From positions 124,001 through 188,000 of the forward strand of contig NC_092326.1 of NCBI RefSeq assembly GCF_036785885.1: 64,000 bases of DNA. The letters run 5' to 3'. This document shows positions 10,701-23,639 of this stretch, in pieces. A program made the position numbers and the translations under genes. Every line of letters starts with the position of its first letter. The stretch's first letter is position 1. A model generated the notes under the pieces. It made no database searches, was not told the DNA's origin, and saw only the letters and a program-made list of their open reading frames with translations. Source of the DNA: Coffea arabica. Lineage: Eukaryota; Streptophyta; Magnoliopsida; Gentianales; Rubiaceae.

Positions 10701-13700
10701 GTATATAGATTGTGCTCTTTTTAGAGTGTTACATCTGTAGATAAAAGGACTTGAAAAGTTGGCTATGGTTTCATACTTAAAACGTGGATGGTAACATCAT
10801 GTACATTTAAATTGACAAGAAATTTTGTGCATGCGTCCTTGCAGCATCTGGTAAAATGACACTTTGCTGCAGTAGTTTTTCACCCTGAGCAGCATGTGAT
10901 CAAATTTGGTGTGGTTTTGGAAGAATACTGCATAAAAAAGCAACAGGAAAATCCAATAAAATGATAATTGTCGAGTTTGTCCAATCAAAGGACTTCATGT
11001 AACATCTTGTAATATATCTGCTTGTGACTTAGTGCACTGGTCTATATAGGATCACTGGGAGATTTATTTTAAAGTGCATTGTGGGATGAAGCACATATAC
11101 TGATTTTATGACATATAAGTAGCAAAACTGATTTTATGGCTCTGATATACTTCCAGATAGTAATTTAAGTTCTGCACAATTTGGATTAACTCATTTTCCT
11201 TAAGCCATCTGTATAACTGTAATATACTTCCAGACAGTAATTTAAGTTCTGCACCATTTGGATTTACTCATTCTCCTTAAGCTATCTGTACACTAATCTT
11301 TTGAGATTCCATTGGTGACAATGCTGACAATTTTGTGTTGTAGAACATCTATGTGTCAAATGTAGGACAAGTTAATTGCAAAAGGACATTTGCATTTGTT
11401 CCTTCACTTCTTTGAGATTCTTTTGGTAACAATTTTTGTGCTAAGCATTTGCTTATTCACTTCTTTGAAATCACCAGGTGAAGTAACTAAAATGAAACAT
11501 TTGCGTTATCTTTAAATATTCTCACCTAAAATTGTTCATTTGAACAGTTTATTCATTCAGTCTGACTTAATTGTTCTTTCATTCTGCTTATTTGAATGAA
11601 GTAAACACAAAAAATTTCATCTAACTATTTCTTTAGTGCTGGTTTGATTGTTATTGTTTAAATAAATCATATTAACTGTGTTAATGATCCTTTTCCTAGT
11701 GAGTAGTGAGGGAACAGATTTTGTATTCATACTAGGCCTTGGATGTCAAATAGATGGAGTAGACCTGGAAACATCATATTCGATGTCTATGACGTCTGTG
11801 TGATCTTATGGTTTTGTTTGCTCACTTAATTTTTTGTGAAGACATTTTTATCAATTATTTGTGTGTGATCTTTCCTCTCCAAAGGCCTATTGTTATTTTA
11901 ATCTGGGTAGCTTAATTGCAACATAGTCATGTAGCACCTGTTCTATTTTTAAGGTATCTACTGTATTAGTATACATATATTATGAATGTTGATTGTCATT
12001 TTACTTTTCTGTTGTAGGTTCGAAGAGATGGAACCATGATGACACTTGCTCAGAGCAAAAAGTTATCTCAGCGTGCTGCAGATAACGCTCAATGGGAGGA
12101 CCGACAACTTTTGAGATCAGGAGCTGTTAGAAGTACAGAAGTGCAGACTGAATTTGATGACGAGGAAGAACGAAAAGTTATTCTTTTAGTTCATGGTATG
12201 ATATTTTAGTACTATGCCACCTTATTGTGTAGCTAATGGAACTAAATGGACTTGATTAACTCGATTTTTTTGCTTTATCTATAATTTTGGCATTTCCTTT
12301 CACAGACACAAAGCCCCCTTTTCTTGATGGGAGGATTGTCTTCACAAAGCAGGCTGAGCCTATAATGCCAATAAAAGACCCAACATCAGATATGGCTATA
12401 ATATCACGCAAAGGATCAGCCCTAGTACGTGAAATTCATGAAAAGCAAAGCATGAATAAATCACGCCAACGTTTTTGGGAACTTGCTGGTTCAAAACTTG
12501 GGGATATCCTTGGTGTTGAAAAGTCATCTGAACAGGTATGACTTTCTAATAATCGCGTGCAAGTCAATTGAAGGTCTTTATCTGACAAGTGACTAGCAAA
12601 AGATGTGGTTTTAATTTTCTTGGTTGAATCCACCACTAGATTGATGCAGATACAGCTGTAGTAGGAGAAGAGGGTGAAGTTGATTTCAAGGAAGATGCCA
12701 GGTTCGCACAGCACTTGAAAAAAGGGGAAGCAGTGAGTGACTTTGCAAAGTCCAAAACACTGGCACAACAAAGGCAGTATTTGCCTATTTTCTCCATAAG
12801 GGATGAATTACTTCAGGTCTAATCTCTGTCCTTGTATCTGTTTGATTTTTTCAAGGAGTGTCATGAGATGTGTTACGGTACATGTCCACGGTATCATGAT
12901 AGGAGCTCCATGACATCGTAAGTTTGGTGATGCTAATGTTTCATAGATTATGAGAATAGGTCTTCTTATTGTCTAAAATAAAGGACTAAGTGGTATCATG
13001 TTTAGAAATTGCAGTCGGGTTTATTTAGGTCTATGAGTTTCTCTCCCCTGTTTCTGCTGAAATGAAAATACTCTTCCTATCTATATAATTTTTCTCTTAA
13101 AATTGAGGATCTGCAGTTTGGGTTTTTAAGAGCTTGGGAAATTACTTTAATTGAGACCTGATGATTTTCGGAGCACTTAAGAGCTGTTTTGGGGGAGGGT
13201 TGGGCGTTCTTGAACATTTCTACATATTGAAGCTTTCATGATCCAGTGATGGTCACCTTTTGGTGGATACAGCTACTCTCTGCAAGCCAATATGACATTA
13301 ATCCTTCATTTTTGATGTAGAATCACATGTACACTACACCATTTGTTTAGTGGACTCTTATACTGCAAAACTTTCTCACTATTAGCAACCTTCTATGCAA
13401 CTCCACTTGTTTGTCCTAGCGCTTTTCTCCTCTAATCAACTGCTGCCTCTTTTTCGTCTAGGTCATCCGTGAAAACCAGGTGGTGGTGGTGGTTGGAGAA
13501 ACTGGTTCTGGAAAGACAACACAACTGACCCAGGTTTGTTCAAACTGATATCACTCACCATTATTACCTTACATTTGCTAGACTTCTGCTTGTGATTGGA
13601 GTGTTATTTATCTAAACTTTTTGTTCATTGTCTGCAGTATCTGCATGAAGATGGATATACAATAAATGGAATTGTTGGCTGCACCCAGCCCAGACGTGTA

Positions 13701-16163
13701 GCGGCTATGAGCGTGGCAAAACGAGTCAGTGAGGAGATGGAAACTGAGCTTGGTGATAGAGTTGGATATGCAATTCGTTTCGAAGATGTAACTGGGCCAA
13801 ACACTGTTATTAAGGTAATTTTGTTATCAATTTGGGCATTTCTTAGCCCAAATGTATAGTGTTATTGCTCCTTGATTGCTTGTTATGGTACTCGTGATAG
13901 TATGATGTAAAACAACAGAAATTTATGGACTTAATCTCCAAGTGGGAAGTAGTTGGGGAATTGTGCATTTTGTTCTTTTCCAGTTTGTCATTTTTGCCTT
14001 TTGGACCGGTGCATTGGCAAAGCTGCTATGCTATTTGCTTTTGGATATGGCTGTGTAGTTTTTTTTTTTTTTTTTGGTGTGTGTGTGCCTTTTAAATATC
14101 TATTTGCCAAATTATGAGGTCTAATTTTTTATATGATGCAGTACATGACTGATGGTGTGCTTCTCCGGGAGACACTGAAGGATTCTGACCTTGACAAATA
14201 CCGGTATGGTTAATGCGTAGATGGTGATACTTAAGATTTCTATAGTTCTTCAACCATGCATGTGCCGCCAGTTTTGGTGAGCAGAATGGTATCATTTACC
14301 TGCTTCATTCTTGATTTTACAGTGTTGTTGTAATGGATGAAGCGCATGAGCGATCACTAAGTACTGACGTACTTTTTGGGATCCTTAAGAAAGTTGTTGC
14401 AAGACGTCGTGATTTTAAACTTATTGTGACATCAGCCACTCTTAATGCTCAAAAGTTCTCAAATTTCTTCGGGAGGTAATTTTAATTTGTACCAACTAGG
14501 TTCTAATCATTTTCATTTTTGCTACTCTCTCTCTCTAACATGATCATTCTTTTTGTGTTGTTGCAGTGTTCCAATATTCTGCATTCCTGGAAGGACATTT
14601 CCTGTCCAAACATTGTACAGTAAATCTCCGTGTGAAGATTATGTTGAGGCTGCAGTTAAGCAGGCTATGACCATCCATATTACAAGTGCACCTGGTGACA
14701 TACTCATCTTTATGACTGGTCAAGATGAGATTGAGGCGACCTGTTATGCCCTTTCAGAACGTATGGAACAGCTCGTCTCTTCAACGAAGCAAGTCCCCAA
14801 GCTCTTAATTCTTCCGATATACTCGCAGCTGCCAGCTGACTTGCAAGCAAAAATCTTTGAGAAAGCTGAAGATGGAGCACGAAAATGTATTGTTGCCACG
14901 AATATTGCAGAGACCTCTCTGACAGTGGATGGGATTTTTTATGTCATAGACACGGGCTATGGTAAAATGAAGGTATACAACCCTCGGATGGGTATGGATG
15001 CTCTCCAAGTCTTCCCTGTTAGCCGTGCTGCTGCTGATCAGCGTGCTGGACGTGCTGGTAGAACTGGGCCTGGCACTTGTTATCGACTGTATACAGAGAG
15101 TGCATACCAAAACGAGATGTTGCCAAGTCCTGTGCCAGAAATTCAGAGGACCAATCTAGGCAACGTGGTGTTGTTGCTCAAGTCTCTCAAAATCGAGAAC
15201 TTGTTGGATTTTGATTTTATGGACCCTCCTCCCCAAGACAATATTCTTAACTCCATGTACCAATTATGGGTTTTAGGTGCACTTGATAATGTGGGGAACC
15301 TTACTGACCTTGGATGGAAGATGGTGGAGTTCCCACTAGACCCTCCCCTCGCAAAAATGTTGCTTATTGGTGAACAACTTGAATGTATAAATGAGGTTCT
15401 GACAATTGTCTCAATGCTTTCTGTGCCATCTGTCTTCTTTAGGCCCAAGGACAGGGCAGAGGAGAGTGATGCTGCCAGGGAGAAGTTCTTTGTGCCGGAA
15501 TCAGACCACCTTACTCTTCTTAATGTTTACCAGCAGTGGAAAGCAAATCAATATCGAGGTGATTGGTGCAATGATCACTTTTTGCATGTCAAGGGGTTAC
15601 GCAAAGCTAGAGAGGTGAGGTCCCAGTTGCTGGACATTCTCAAGACACTGAAAATTCCTCTCACTTCTTGTGGTCCTGATTGGGACATTGTCCGAAAGGC
15701 CATTTGTTCTGCGTATTTCCATAATGCCGCCAGGCTAAAGGGAGTTGGGGAGTATGTCAATTGTAGGAATGGAATGCCATGCCACCTGCATCCAAGTAGT
15801 GCCCTATATGGTTTGGGTTACACTCCTGATCATGTGGTTTATCATGAGTTAATTTTGACCACAAAGGAGTACATGCAATGTGTGACAGCAGTGGAGCCTC
15901 AGTGGTTGGCTGAGTTGGGACCTATGTTTTTCTCCGTCAAGGATTCTGATACATCACTTTTGGAACATAAAAAAAGACAGAAGGAAGAGAAAACTGTCAT
16001 GGAGGAAGAGATGGAGAAGTTACGTCGGGTCCAAGCGGAGTTGGAAAGAGAGAACAAGGAGAAAGAGAGGAAAAAGAGGGCTAAGGAACAGCAGCAAGTT
16101 TCAATGCCAGGACTGAAACAAGGTTCTTCTACTTATCTCAGGCCTAAGAGGCTTGGTTTGTAA
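4790..16163 (+). CDS. PRP16: Pre-mRNA-splicing factor ATP-dependent RNA helicase PRP16 (DEAH-box; Arabidopsis CUV/At5g13010 type)
   Basis: DEAH helicase that remodels the spliceosome around the second splicing step, acting in the nucleus. Coding exons: 4790-4792, 4907-5039, 5189-5413, 5652-5722, 7149-7389, 7676-7837, 7945-8081, 8351-8448, 10485-10593, 12018-12195, 12306-12535, 12640-12816, 13462-13533, 13638-13814, 14142-14203, 14323-14475, 14567-16163. All junctions are GT..AG and all phases close, giving 3825 nt (1274 aa), the usual plant length. Walker A GETGSGKT is at about 600-607, DEAH at 697-700, SAT at 729-731, QRAGRAGR at 901-908; HA2/OB-fold regions follow and the tail is charged and Lys-rich. 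The N-terminal third is Ser/Arg-rich and divergent, as in the family. The first coding exon is only the ATG: ATG is followed directly by GTATGT, and the next exon continues [10 protein letters not shown]. The intron before exon 8 carries a duplicated splice acceptor. The gene appears intact; exon 1 is the least certain. Confidence 0.93.
4865..4888 (+). repeat. T24 run in the first coding intron of PRP16
   Basis: Uninterrupted thymine run that forms most of the polypyrimidine tract 18 bases before the acceptor at 4905-4906. Such runs vary in length between individuals and could tune use of this acceptor. Confidence 0.8.
8127..8356 (+). repeat. 115-bp tandem duplication carrying a second splice acceptor in PRP16
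   Basis: Units 8127-8241 and 8242-8356 are identical except for the last base. Each ends in the polypyrimidine tract, TTTCCAG and the first exon-8 bases GATGC. The downstream acceptor (AG at 8349-8350) keeps the reading frame. The upstream acceptor (8234-8235) reads GAT GCC GTC TAG, an immediate stop. Confidence 0.95.
11145..11298 (+). repeat. Imperfect 77-bp tandem duplication in a PRP16 intron
   Basis: Units 11145-11221 and 11222-11298 share ATATACTTCCAGA.AGTAA and the following sequence with scattered substitutions, so it is older than the exon-8 duplication. It lies in the 1.4-kb intron 10594-12017. No coding role is seen. Confidence 0.8.
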
Positions 16164-17496
16164 ATGTAACTTGTAAATGTGCTTGATATATAGTTGTTTG
16201 ACGTGGTTTCATTGATTTTAAAGAAACTTCGTCTATTTCTGCCTCTGTAGTACTCAGCTGCAGGATGAATTACTCTCTGGTGGCTGTAATGTCTAGGCAT
16301 CTACAACTAGTTGCTTGATGCCATGTTTTTTTTTCCCCCTGTTTGCCACCAAATTATCATTTTGCTGATTTTTTCCAACTATTTAAATATTTGAGGGATT
16401 AGCCATTATTGGTTCCATTTAAAGGGTTAATTTTTAGTGGATTAGTGGAAAAAGCTCTGGCTATATTTTCTGGAAGTCCCTGTATTAGGTCTCAATTTCT
16501 CCTCTACTCTAGTTCCCCGCTGGCTGCTGCTCATACGTAGAGTTTGCGTTATCGTGTTCCATTTGTTCAAGAAATTCTTCTCCAATTACTTTGTATTCTG
16601 GGAAGAAAATGATGCTCCTTCATTGTTTCAGAACAATGATTTAGAGTTGTAGGCTAACTGGTTTAGCAAAACTCGCTTGAACTTTTTCCATTCTTTCACC
16701 AATATTGACGAACATCTAGATCTCTCAATAATTCCAACATGATTGCTACCAAAAAAAAAAAAAAAATGTCATGAAGATGTTTTGCTGACCGAACCTTTGC
16801 ATGCTATTTGGAGCGGAAGTTTTGTATTTTTGTTGTTAAATACAGAAACCTTAACCTCATTGCAATAATAGGAAACTTCCATACCATTTATCTAGTAAAG
16901 AAATCAGTACAAGTTAAACAGAATTTTCAAAATTTGCAATAAGTGGTCCATGCGAACTTAATTTTAGTGTATCAATGAGCAATATCAAGTAGTAAAAGGA
17001 ACAAGAGTTAGTTTTTTGGAAAAATGAGTTGGATTTGAAAAATGTGTAAACGCAAGAGGGATAATAAATATTGAGATAGTACGTCATGCATGCTAATCGG
17101 GTGTCTATTAGGTGGCAGTGAAAAAATCATTTTTCATCTTAAACATATGATTCTCTACCTTGTTTTCTGATTTGTATTAGTTTAAATTATAGTTACATCT
17201 CCAGCTATTGGACATGTTACATGGAGTAGTTTGCTATAAAATCAAGAACTAAACTGTGTATTGAATGAGTTAAATCCTTTGTTACACTCTTAGTGTTATG
17301 CTCTGTTACACCATGTATCAACATTATGCGTGTTCTCAATTATCTATCAAACCATTAATAGATATTAGTGCGTGGAAACATATCACCTTTGTATATAGTG
17401 TAATAGGAATATAACTCCAAATATATGTTGAAGGAAGAAGTTGATTTGCTTAGCTATTTATCTTGGCCCTAGAGGTTGAGAATGTGTACGAAGAAA
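16164..17496. other. PRP16 3' UTR and AT-rich intergenic DNA
   Basis: The first 100-200 bases after the stop are probably the PRP16 3' UTR. The rest is AT-rich with an A-run at about 16751-16766. No gene or clear repeat is supported. Confidence 0.55.
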
Positions 17497-18012
17497 TAGG
17501 GATGGCAATGGATATGATAAATTCGATACCTGTGAGTAGTCGGCCTCATAGTTAATCAAATAAGATGGCTGATGGATATACCGTTAGGGTTTGGTATTGA
17601 TGAGAGGTAATTGACAGATAATCTAATAAAGTTTAGTAAGAGAACTCTAAAAACTCGAAACCTGACGTTCATAGATACACACAAACATATAATATTCTTA
17701 ATAAAATGTTGAATTTCTCTCATATAGGTTGTATGACTCTACCAAAGTTTAAAATTGAACATGTTTGTGTTGATTTAACATTATGCATGTATTAATTTTA
17801 GTTTGATAATAGTCAATTACTTTTTTTCTGAATTGTTCAAATTAGTGGGTAGAAGTTATCCAATGAATAATCCGAACTCGGAAGCGAGAGGGTTTGATAA
17901 TGAAACTTAAAATCCACAGAGTTACCCGAAAAAATTTGGTAAAAAACTTAGATATACGAGTAGGGTTTTGACAAGAAGGATTTTTTATGGTACTTGACCC
18001 GCTACCATCCTA
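17497..18012. mobile_element. Possible small TIR element (hAT-like ends), degenerate
   Basis: The left end reads TAGGGATGGCAATGG. The right end read in reverse gives TAGGATGGTAGCGGGT, with GGGTTTTGA/TACCCG-like internal motifs. Many plant non-autonomous DNA elements have GGGATGGCAA-type ends. I see no target-site duplication and the inverted match is short. Confidence 0.35.
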
Positions 18013-18564
18013 CCAGGGGAGAAATACTCCAATGCTATTGGTACTATCACATTATTAACTCACTAACGCCTCCCTCACCCAATAGTCTGTTTCCAAGATT
18101 GAGAGGGCGATTGAGGTTACGGCTGCCGACATGCTAATAATGTGACAACCTTGGTGGAATCTGTTCCCGGAGACAGATCTTTAACCAAATTTTTGTTAAA
18201 AAAAAAAAAAAGAAAATTTCCCATCTGGTAAGATTCGGATTTCCAGTTCCAGACTGGAATGTTTAACTTCTTCAATGATCAAGCATTTATAGAAATGGAA
18301 ATAATTTCAAGAATCTAATTCTACATATTAGTTTGCAGAAATAAATGCCACATACATCAGTCTAGCAAAACTATATCAAGACCAACAACATTCTCGCTCT
18401 ACAATTTGGCTTTCTCTGTTAGCACTTAGCTCTAGCAAATCATTGTCACAGAAATTTTCTCCAGATTTACCAATCAAACGCTTTTCCACCCATTTAAAAC
18501 ATCAAAAGGTGTGATATTAACAGCTTTCAGGAAACATATTGAATTCAATTGGGAACAGCAGCAA
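18013..18564. other. Intergenic stretch with an A14 run; includes the 3' end of the minus-strand gene
   Basis: An A-run at about 18198-18211 follows a moderately GC-balanced stretch (18050-18190). This could be the tail of a retroposed sequence on the plus strand, but no coding domain is recognised. Bases after about 18250 probably include the 3' UTR of the gene on the minus strand. Confidence 0.4.
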
Positions 18565-18921
18565 CTAAATTTTGGATTTATCAGAAGACGTTGGTGCCTT
18601 TTCACCTACTGTAGAACTTTCAGCAACTTTAGAACTTGCTGATTCTTCAGCTTCAACGAGTTTGCGGAGTCTCTCTTGCAGAACTCGAACTCTGTCCTCA
18701 GTTCTTCTGAGCTTTCTCCATCTGTAGGCAAACCAGAGTCCAAATCCACCATACACAACAATATAAGAACCCCATACATAAGGGTAGGTTTCTGCATTTT
18801 CTTTGATTCTGCGATATTGTTGCTGAATCGCTCCCATCCAGCCAACATCAGCTTGGTTTGTTGCTGCTTGTTGGTTATCTCCTGAATGTTGATGCTCTTC
18901 CTCCTTTCCCTGTGTAGCCAT
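18565..18921 (-). CDS. Small single-pass membrane protein, function unknown
   Basis: 118 residues in one exon. The N-terminus is polar and Gln-rich (1-26). A Tyr/Gly/Trp-rich hydrophobic segment at about 48-67 is a likely membrane span. It is followed by basic residues (RWRKLRR) and a charged helix, about 72-100, that could form a coiled coil, then a Ser-rich tail. I do not recognise a named family. A 3' splice acceptor (CTCTGTAG) sits 3 bases before the ATG. The matching donor appears at 21315-21316 after a candidate 5' UTR exon ending CTTCCTTCCG, which implies a 2.4-kb leader intron that now contains a LINE fragment. Good start context, no frame breaks and a paired acceptor and donor support a real gene; the product's role and location are unknown. 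Confidence 0.72.
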   Translation of the reverse strand: MATQGKEEEHQHSGDNQQAATNQADVGWMGAIQQQYRRIKENAETYPYVWGSYIVVYGGFGLWFAYRWRKLRRTEDRVRVLQERLRKLVEAEESASSKVAESSTVGEKAPTSSDKSKI

Positions 18922-19484
18922 TATCTACAGAGTGGCCAGCTGGCGATGAATAAAATTACCAATATATCACAATGTGCCAGACCTCCTTGCAGCTGCAATA
19001 AAAGGGAAGCCACTAGTTAAATCAATTACTGTATCATAAATTTTTATAGACAGTGCTGCGCAAATTGAAAGCAAAATTAGCTGACTTTGCATATGCAATA
19101 ACGCTTGAACAATTTCCAACAAACCAATTCAGTTAAAATACTTGGCCAACTTCAAGCATCATACAAATAGGCACCAAGAATAATTACCAAGGAAATACTA
19201 TTTTAAATTCCAAGAGTGCAAGCTAAATTTGAAAGAAGTTAATTAGTTGCTATCTTCAACTTTATCTCAGAAAGATAGAAGGGAAAAGTAAAAGAAGACA
19301 GGAGCAGATTCACAATATGCATAAAAAGATGAAAATTAGAGAAGATGGACGAAGAAGAGGGACTGGAGGACAAGCAGCCAAAGAGAGCATCTTCAGTAGT
19401 TTTTGATTCAAGACAGGAGTTTGAACATTTCTCCATTTCCGCTTAAGTCAAGATGATGCAGTTCAATTATTCAAAATAGCTCTT

Positions 19485-20030
19485 CTTTTTTTTTTTTGGG
19501 TGCTGCAGTGGAGGACTATAGGTCCACTGCATGATGTGGGTATGCCACCCAAATTACATCAGCTAACAGGATTTGCTTAAGATGAGTAGAAGGTTCTGGA
19601 CATACTTGTAGACCTAGCTGACTATTAAGACTTTGCTTAGCTAACCAATCAGCAGCCATGTTCGTTTCTCTCCTGCAATGCTCCATCTTACACTCCCACA
19701 CTCGGTTCATCCAGCGTCTGATTGATTCACCTACCAATTGTATCCCAACTTGTGAGTCCAACACCAGAGTAATCTTTTTGTATCCCATATTCCATGCCAT
19801 GGAGTGTCCGTAGTTCATCCCCCAAAGTTCTGCCACCGAATTGCTTTTTTATCCAGATTAACCATAAAGCCTGATAAATAACAGTCTTATTCATCCCTAA
19901 TCACTCCACCCGTTCCGGCATTTCCTGTGAAGAGGTCCCATCAACATCTCTTCACCTATCCAATTTGAGGTTTTCTCCATCCCACAAGACAAGTTTGTTA
20001 GGGTAGCTTCCCCGCTGATTTCACCAAGGC
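19485..20030 (-). pseudogene. LINE 3' remnant (RNase H domain and A-tail), copy A
   Basis: On the minus strand an open stretch (19516-19836) reads as the C-terminal half of an RVT_3 RNase H: AELWGMNYGHSMAW, LVLDSQVGIQLV and RRETNMAADWLAK. It is followed by a T-run at about 19485-19498 on the plus strand, which is the A-tail of the element. Upstream coding (to about 20030) shows motifs such as GTGGVIRDE but is frameshifted. It lies in the leader intron of the small membrane-protein gene. The same remnant in copy B shows that it was inserted before the duplication. Confidence 0.8.
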
Positions 20031-21316
20031 ACAGTAGCGCTTTATACGGTTGCCAATCAATGCATAGAACTAGTATAAATAGCTAGCTACATCAAAGGCT
20101 CAACAAAAATAACTAAATGAATTAACAGCAGCATTTTTGAAAACACAAAACTTCAAAATACTTCCAGGCATGCTCCAAAAAAAGAAAAAAACTACCGGGC
20201 ATTTAAGAGGAACAGAAGCTGATCTATACTGCACAGATTTTGCGCAACACACAAAATGCTATACTAAACCATTTTTTACTACTGGTGTCCAAGACATCAA
20301 ATTTTACTGTTACAACTATAAGATCAGTACCTATTGAACAAAAAGCTGGAAAAAAAAAAAAGCAAAGGCACTGCTCCTATCATCCTACAGTGACCAATCA
20401 CAAAGTTTGTAAACTACAGTGACAAAAGTTAGCCACTTATGACTCCCAAATGGGACTTCCACAAAAGTCCGAGCAAATTCATCCAGTATCACAAAAACCT
20501 TCTCCACCTACAGATCTCTAGCTTCCAACGGTACCTTTTGATCAAAAACTGCAACAAAATTTACACCATGAGTATTACTGGTACCATCCTACCACAAAAA
20601 ATGATAAAGGTTGTAAACTACTACTACAAAAATAGCCACTTACGACCCTGCAATACACTTCTGCAGAAATACAAGCAAATTCCTCCGGTAAGCTTTTCTC
20701 CACTAGAGCTCTCTGGCCTTAACTTACCATCAAGCATTCAACTTCCAAATTAACTTTTAACCTTCTCTACTTAATGTAGCAAAATACTGGTCACAGATGG
20801 CCTCCCTTCTCGCACCACAAACACCTTGATCCGATTTTCCTCCTAGTCCTCGTCATTCAAGAAGGGAGCAGTTCCACTGCTCTCTCACATTAGATACAAC
20901 CACCTTGATCATGCTTAGTAATTCTAAAAGAAAATGATACAGCTCCAAGCTCATCAATCTATTAATTCATATATTTACCTCCCAACGCAATCTTATGCTC
21001 TTAATTTGTTTGATAAATGGCGAAAATATTAATCATTTTACTTCCATATCACAACGCAATATTTTTATGTCATGTAAGAATATCACATCACAATCGAAAT
21101 TATCAAAATATCCAAAATCAAGATATTCATAAAAAATACATTAATGAACCCCAAAAAAAAAAGCCAAGCAACTAAAAAAACTATACAAAATAGTTCATAA
21201 TCAAGGGAAATGAAATTCAGCTTTCAGGGCCCAAATCAATTACATTCAGAATTCCGAGGAAAAAGAAAAGCCCGAAAGGCTATGAAACAAGAACAAGGGT
21301 TGAGAATGAAATTTAC

Positions 21317-21450
21317 CGGAAGGAAGATCCCCAAATTGGCCTGGCCGTTCTGCTCTTCTTGCTGGTGTATAAGAAAGAATAGAGGGTTCTGCGAAGGGTT
21401 TTACGATTTTAACTATGGCGTTAGGATTTAAGGTTGTCGTCGAAGTCCTT
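21317..21450 (-). other. Candidate 5' UTR exon and transcription start of the small membrane-protein gene
   Basis: Minus-strand sequence ends in CTTCCTTCCG followed by GTAAATTTC, a good donor, and begins in a pyrimidine-poor leader near 21450. It pairs with the acceptor just before the ATG at 18921. The 5' boundary is approximate. A near-identical copy lies at about 31612-31760. Confidence 0.5.
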
Positions 21451-22302
21451 GAAGGTTTACCTTAATTCGTTTTCTACCCCCAATTTTAAATTTTCTTATC
21501 AAGTTACCTCTTTCAATTAATCTCTGGATTAATATTGACAAAAAAATTATTTTTTATCTTTTAGTATTTTCTATTTTATTGTGTACAGAAGAATGGGAGG
21601 CAGATGGGCGTGTCCCTGAGAATGCAAAAAACTCAATTGCCATCTCGAAAAAAATTTTAAGATTATTACTTGTATTATGAAGTTAAGAATTTTTTACCAA
21701 AGAAAAAAACTTCGATATTAAATTAGTGTCATCGCACGTTCTACTTTTGTTGCCCAAAAATTTCAAAAAAATTATTTACAATCATAAGTTTTTGCGTTGA
21801 AAAAAATTAATTTGATATAATGTTCTTATTTCTCAAATCTGGGACAACGGTTCTCAAGACCCAACTTAATTGATAAGAATAAATGGTTAAATGACCGTAA
21901 AATCTCTAGTTAGCCTAGATAATTAAGGACCTTTTTTGAGGTAAATGTAAGCTAATTATAGATATATAAAATAATTTGAATTGTCAAAAAAAAAGGGTTA
22001 AGTCGCAAGAAAATATGGATGCTATGAAAATATAACCATTTTCCATGATTGGAATAGTATATCATGAGACGTAAGTTTGTACTACATCCAAAAGAATGAA
22101 AAATGACTAAACGCACTTGGGTCAAAAAATCTGCTTGCTTGACTAGAAGGGTTCTTGCTAAAATGAATAATTTGAAGCCAATTAAAACTTATTTATTCAT
22201 AAAATTTATTAACTGTCTAATTAGTATCTTGTAATTGTTCGGTCTCATATTCTCTTTTTTGGTACTGGATAAAATTTGTGTTTTTGTCATTTCAGGAATT
22301 TT
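21451..22302. other. AT-rich stretch of copy A upstream of the leader exon, no gene seen
   Basis: Probably promoter of the minus-strand gene, then AT-rich sequence shared with copy B. No open frame or element is recognised. Confidence 0.5.
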
Positions 22303-23612
22303 CAGGGATGTTCTTATAATTTATTTCTATTTTTTACATTCATACACGAGATTATAATTTTCAGGGATGGCCTTTAGTAAGTATTCTCAGTAGGCCATCA
22401 ACAGTTAGCAAGAGCTAATTAGCCTCGACGAAAGGATTCCTCTAGCTGTTAGAAATACGGTCGATGGAGATGAGGCTTTCAGTTTGACAAAAGCATCATG
22501 AAGTTCATATTATACACATTAGCTAGGCAAAACCGCAAAAGTTGATACGTACAATGTGATCGTGATGGTTGTGAAGAGTCGACTTCCGGATGATTGAACC
22601 GAAGCGAAGCGAAGGGATTCACCTATCAAATCTGCACAAAGAGCGCGGGGCTTTGTCCCTCGGTCCCACTCCAACGATCAGGTCAGTTCGAGTATCCAAT
22701 TGCAAAATAAAAGCAAGGGTCTTAGTCTTTCTAGTATGTGTGTGAGTGAGAGTTTATATGTGTGTGTGGAAGGGTAATTATAGTAGACAATATGGTGAGA
22801 AGAATGATAAAGCTCGAGTTCTCATGGGCTTTAGATTTACAGTGTCAGATTTAGACCTAATGGAAGGGACATAACAATGGTCATGTCACTGTCATATCAT
22901 TCTGTCATGTACAAGTCAGCCTTTTCAGTGGTACGTCAGATGTCAGATAGGAGGCCGAACGAGGTGAAGCCACGTCGGAGAGATTGAGGCCGGCCCAGGG
23001 GGCGAGGCAACGAGCCGAGGTGGCACGGGACTCGCAGAGGTCACCTCGCTCTGTCGCGAAACCGAGGAGGGACGAGGTGAACGCCCTCGGGTTCCAAGTT
23101 GATTTAGTTTGCCTTTGGTCACTTGGCTGGGGTGTTGTTGCATGCAGGTGGGTTCTTGTTGATGTTGCTGGCTGGTGATTCAGTTGTTTCTGTTGCTGTG
23201 CCAGGAGTGGCTTCAGGCGTAGAGGATGTAGAAGGGCTCAAAGAGATGGTGGTGTCAACCTGAGTCTGTGTTGGTACGTAAAGATCTATATGAATGTTCT
23301 TGATAGTCTAATGAAAAGATGAAAAAGTGCAGGAAGCCACTGCATAGGAAAAAGTGCAGCGCACCATTTGATCTGTGGCAACCTTTGGCTTTGATAACCA
23401 AGTAGTCACTCAGGGGTAAAATTGGTACTTAAGGATGTATTATTGGTCAGTATGCAATCCACAAACAAATTCTAGCCACAAATGTCTCCAACGGGCACCG
23501 CTTCACTCTTTGCAGAGGCAGGCGAAATTACAGTAGTATTACCCACCTATTAAAGGTGTTGATAGGGGACGAAATCAACTGTTCCTAACTTCATTCCTGC
23601 CTTTATATTTCT
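22303..23612. other. 1.3-kb block present only in copy A, GC-rich centre
   Basis: Copy B runs straight through this site, so the block is either an insertion in A or a deletion in B. It is bordered by the direct 8-mer CAGGGATG at 22303-22310 and 23613-23620. The middle (about 22930-23100) is markedly GC-rich compared with its surroundings. It has no inverted ends and no recognised protein. It may be part of an LTR or a non-autonomous retroelement. Confidence 0.6.
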
Positions 23613-23639
23613 CAGGGATGTAACCACCAGTTCCATGGT

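Noticed and set aside
17497..18012. hAT-type element with certainty
   Set aside because: The ends match only briefly and no 8-bp duplication is present, so it is kept as a low-confidence feature only.
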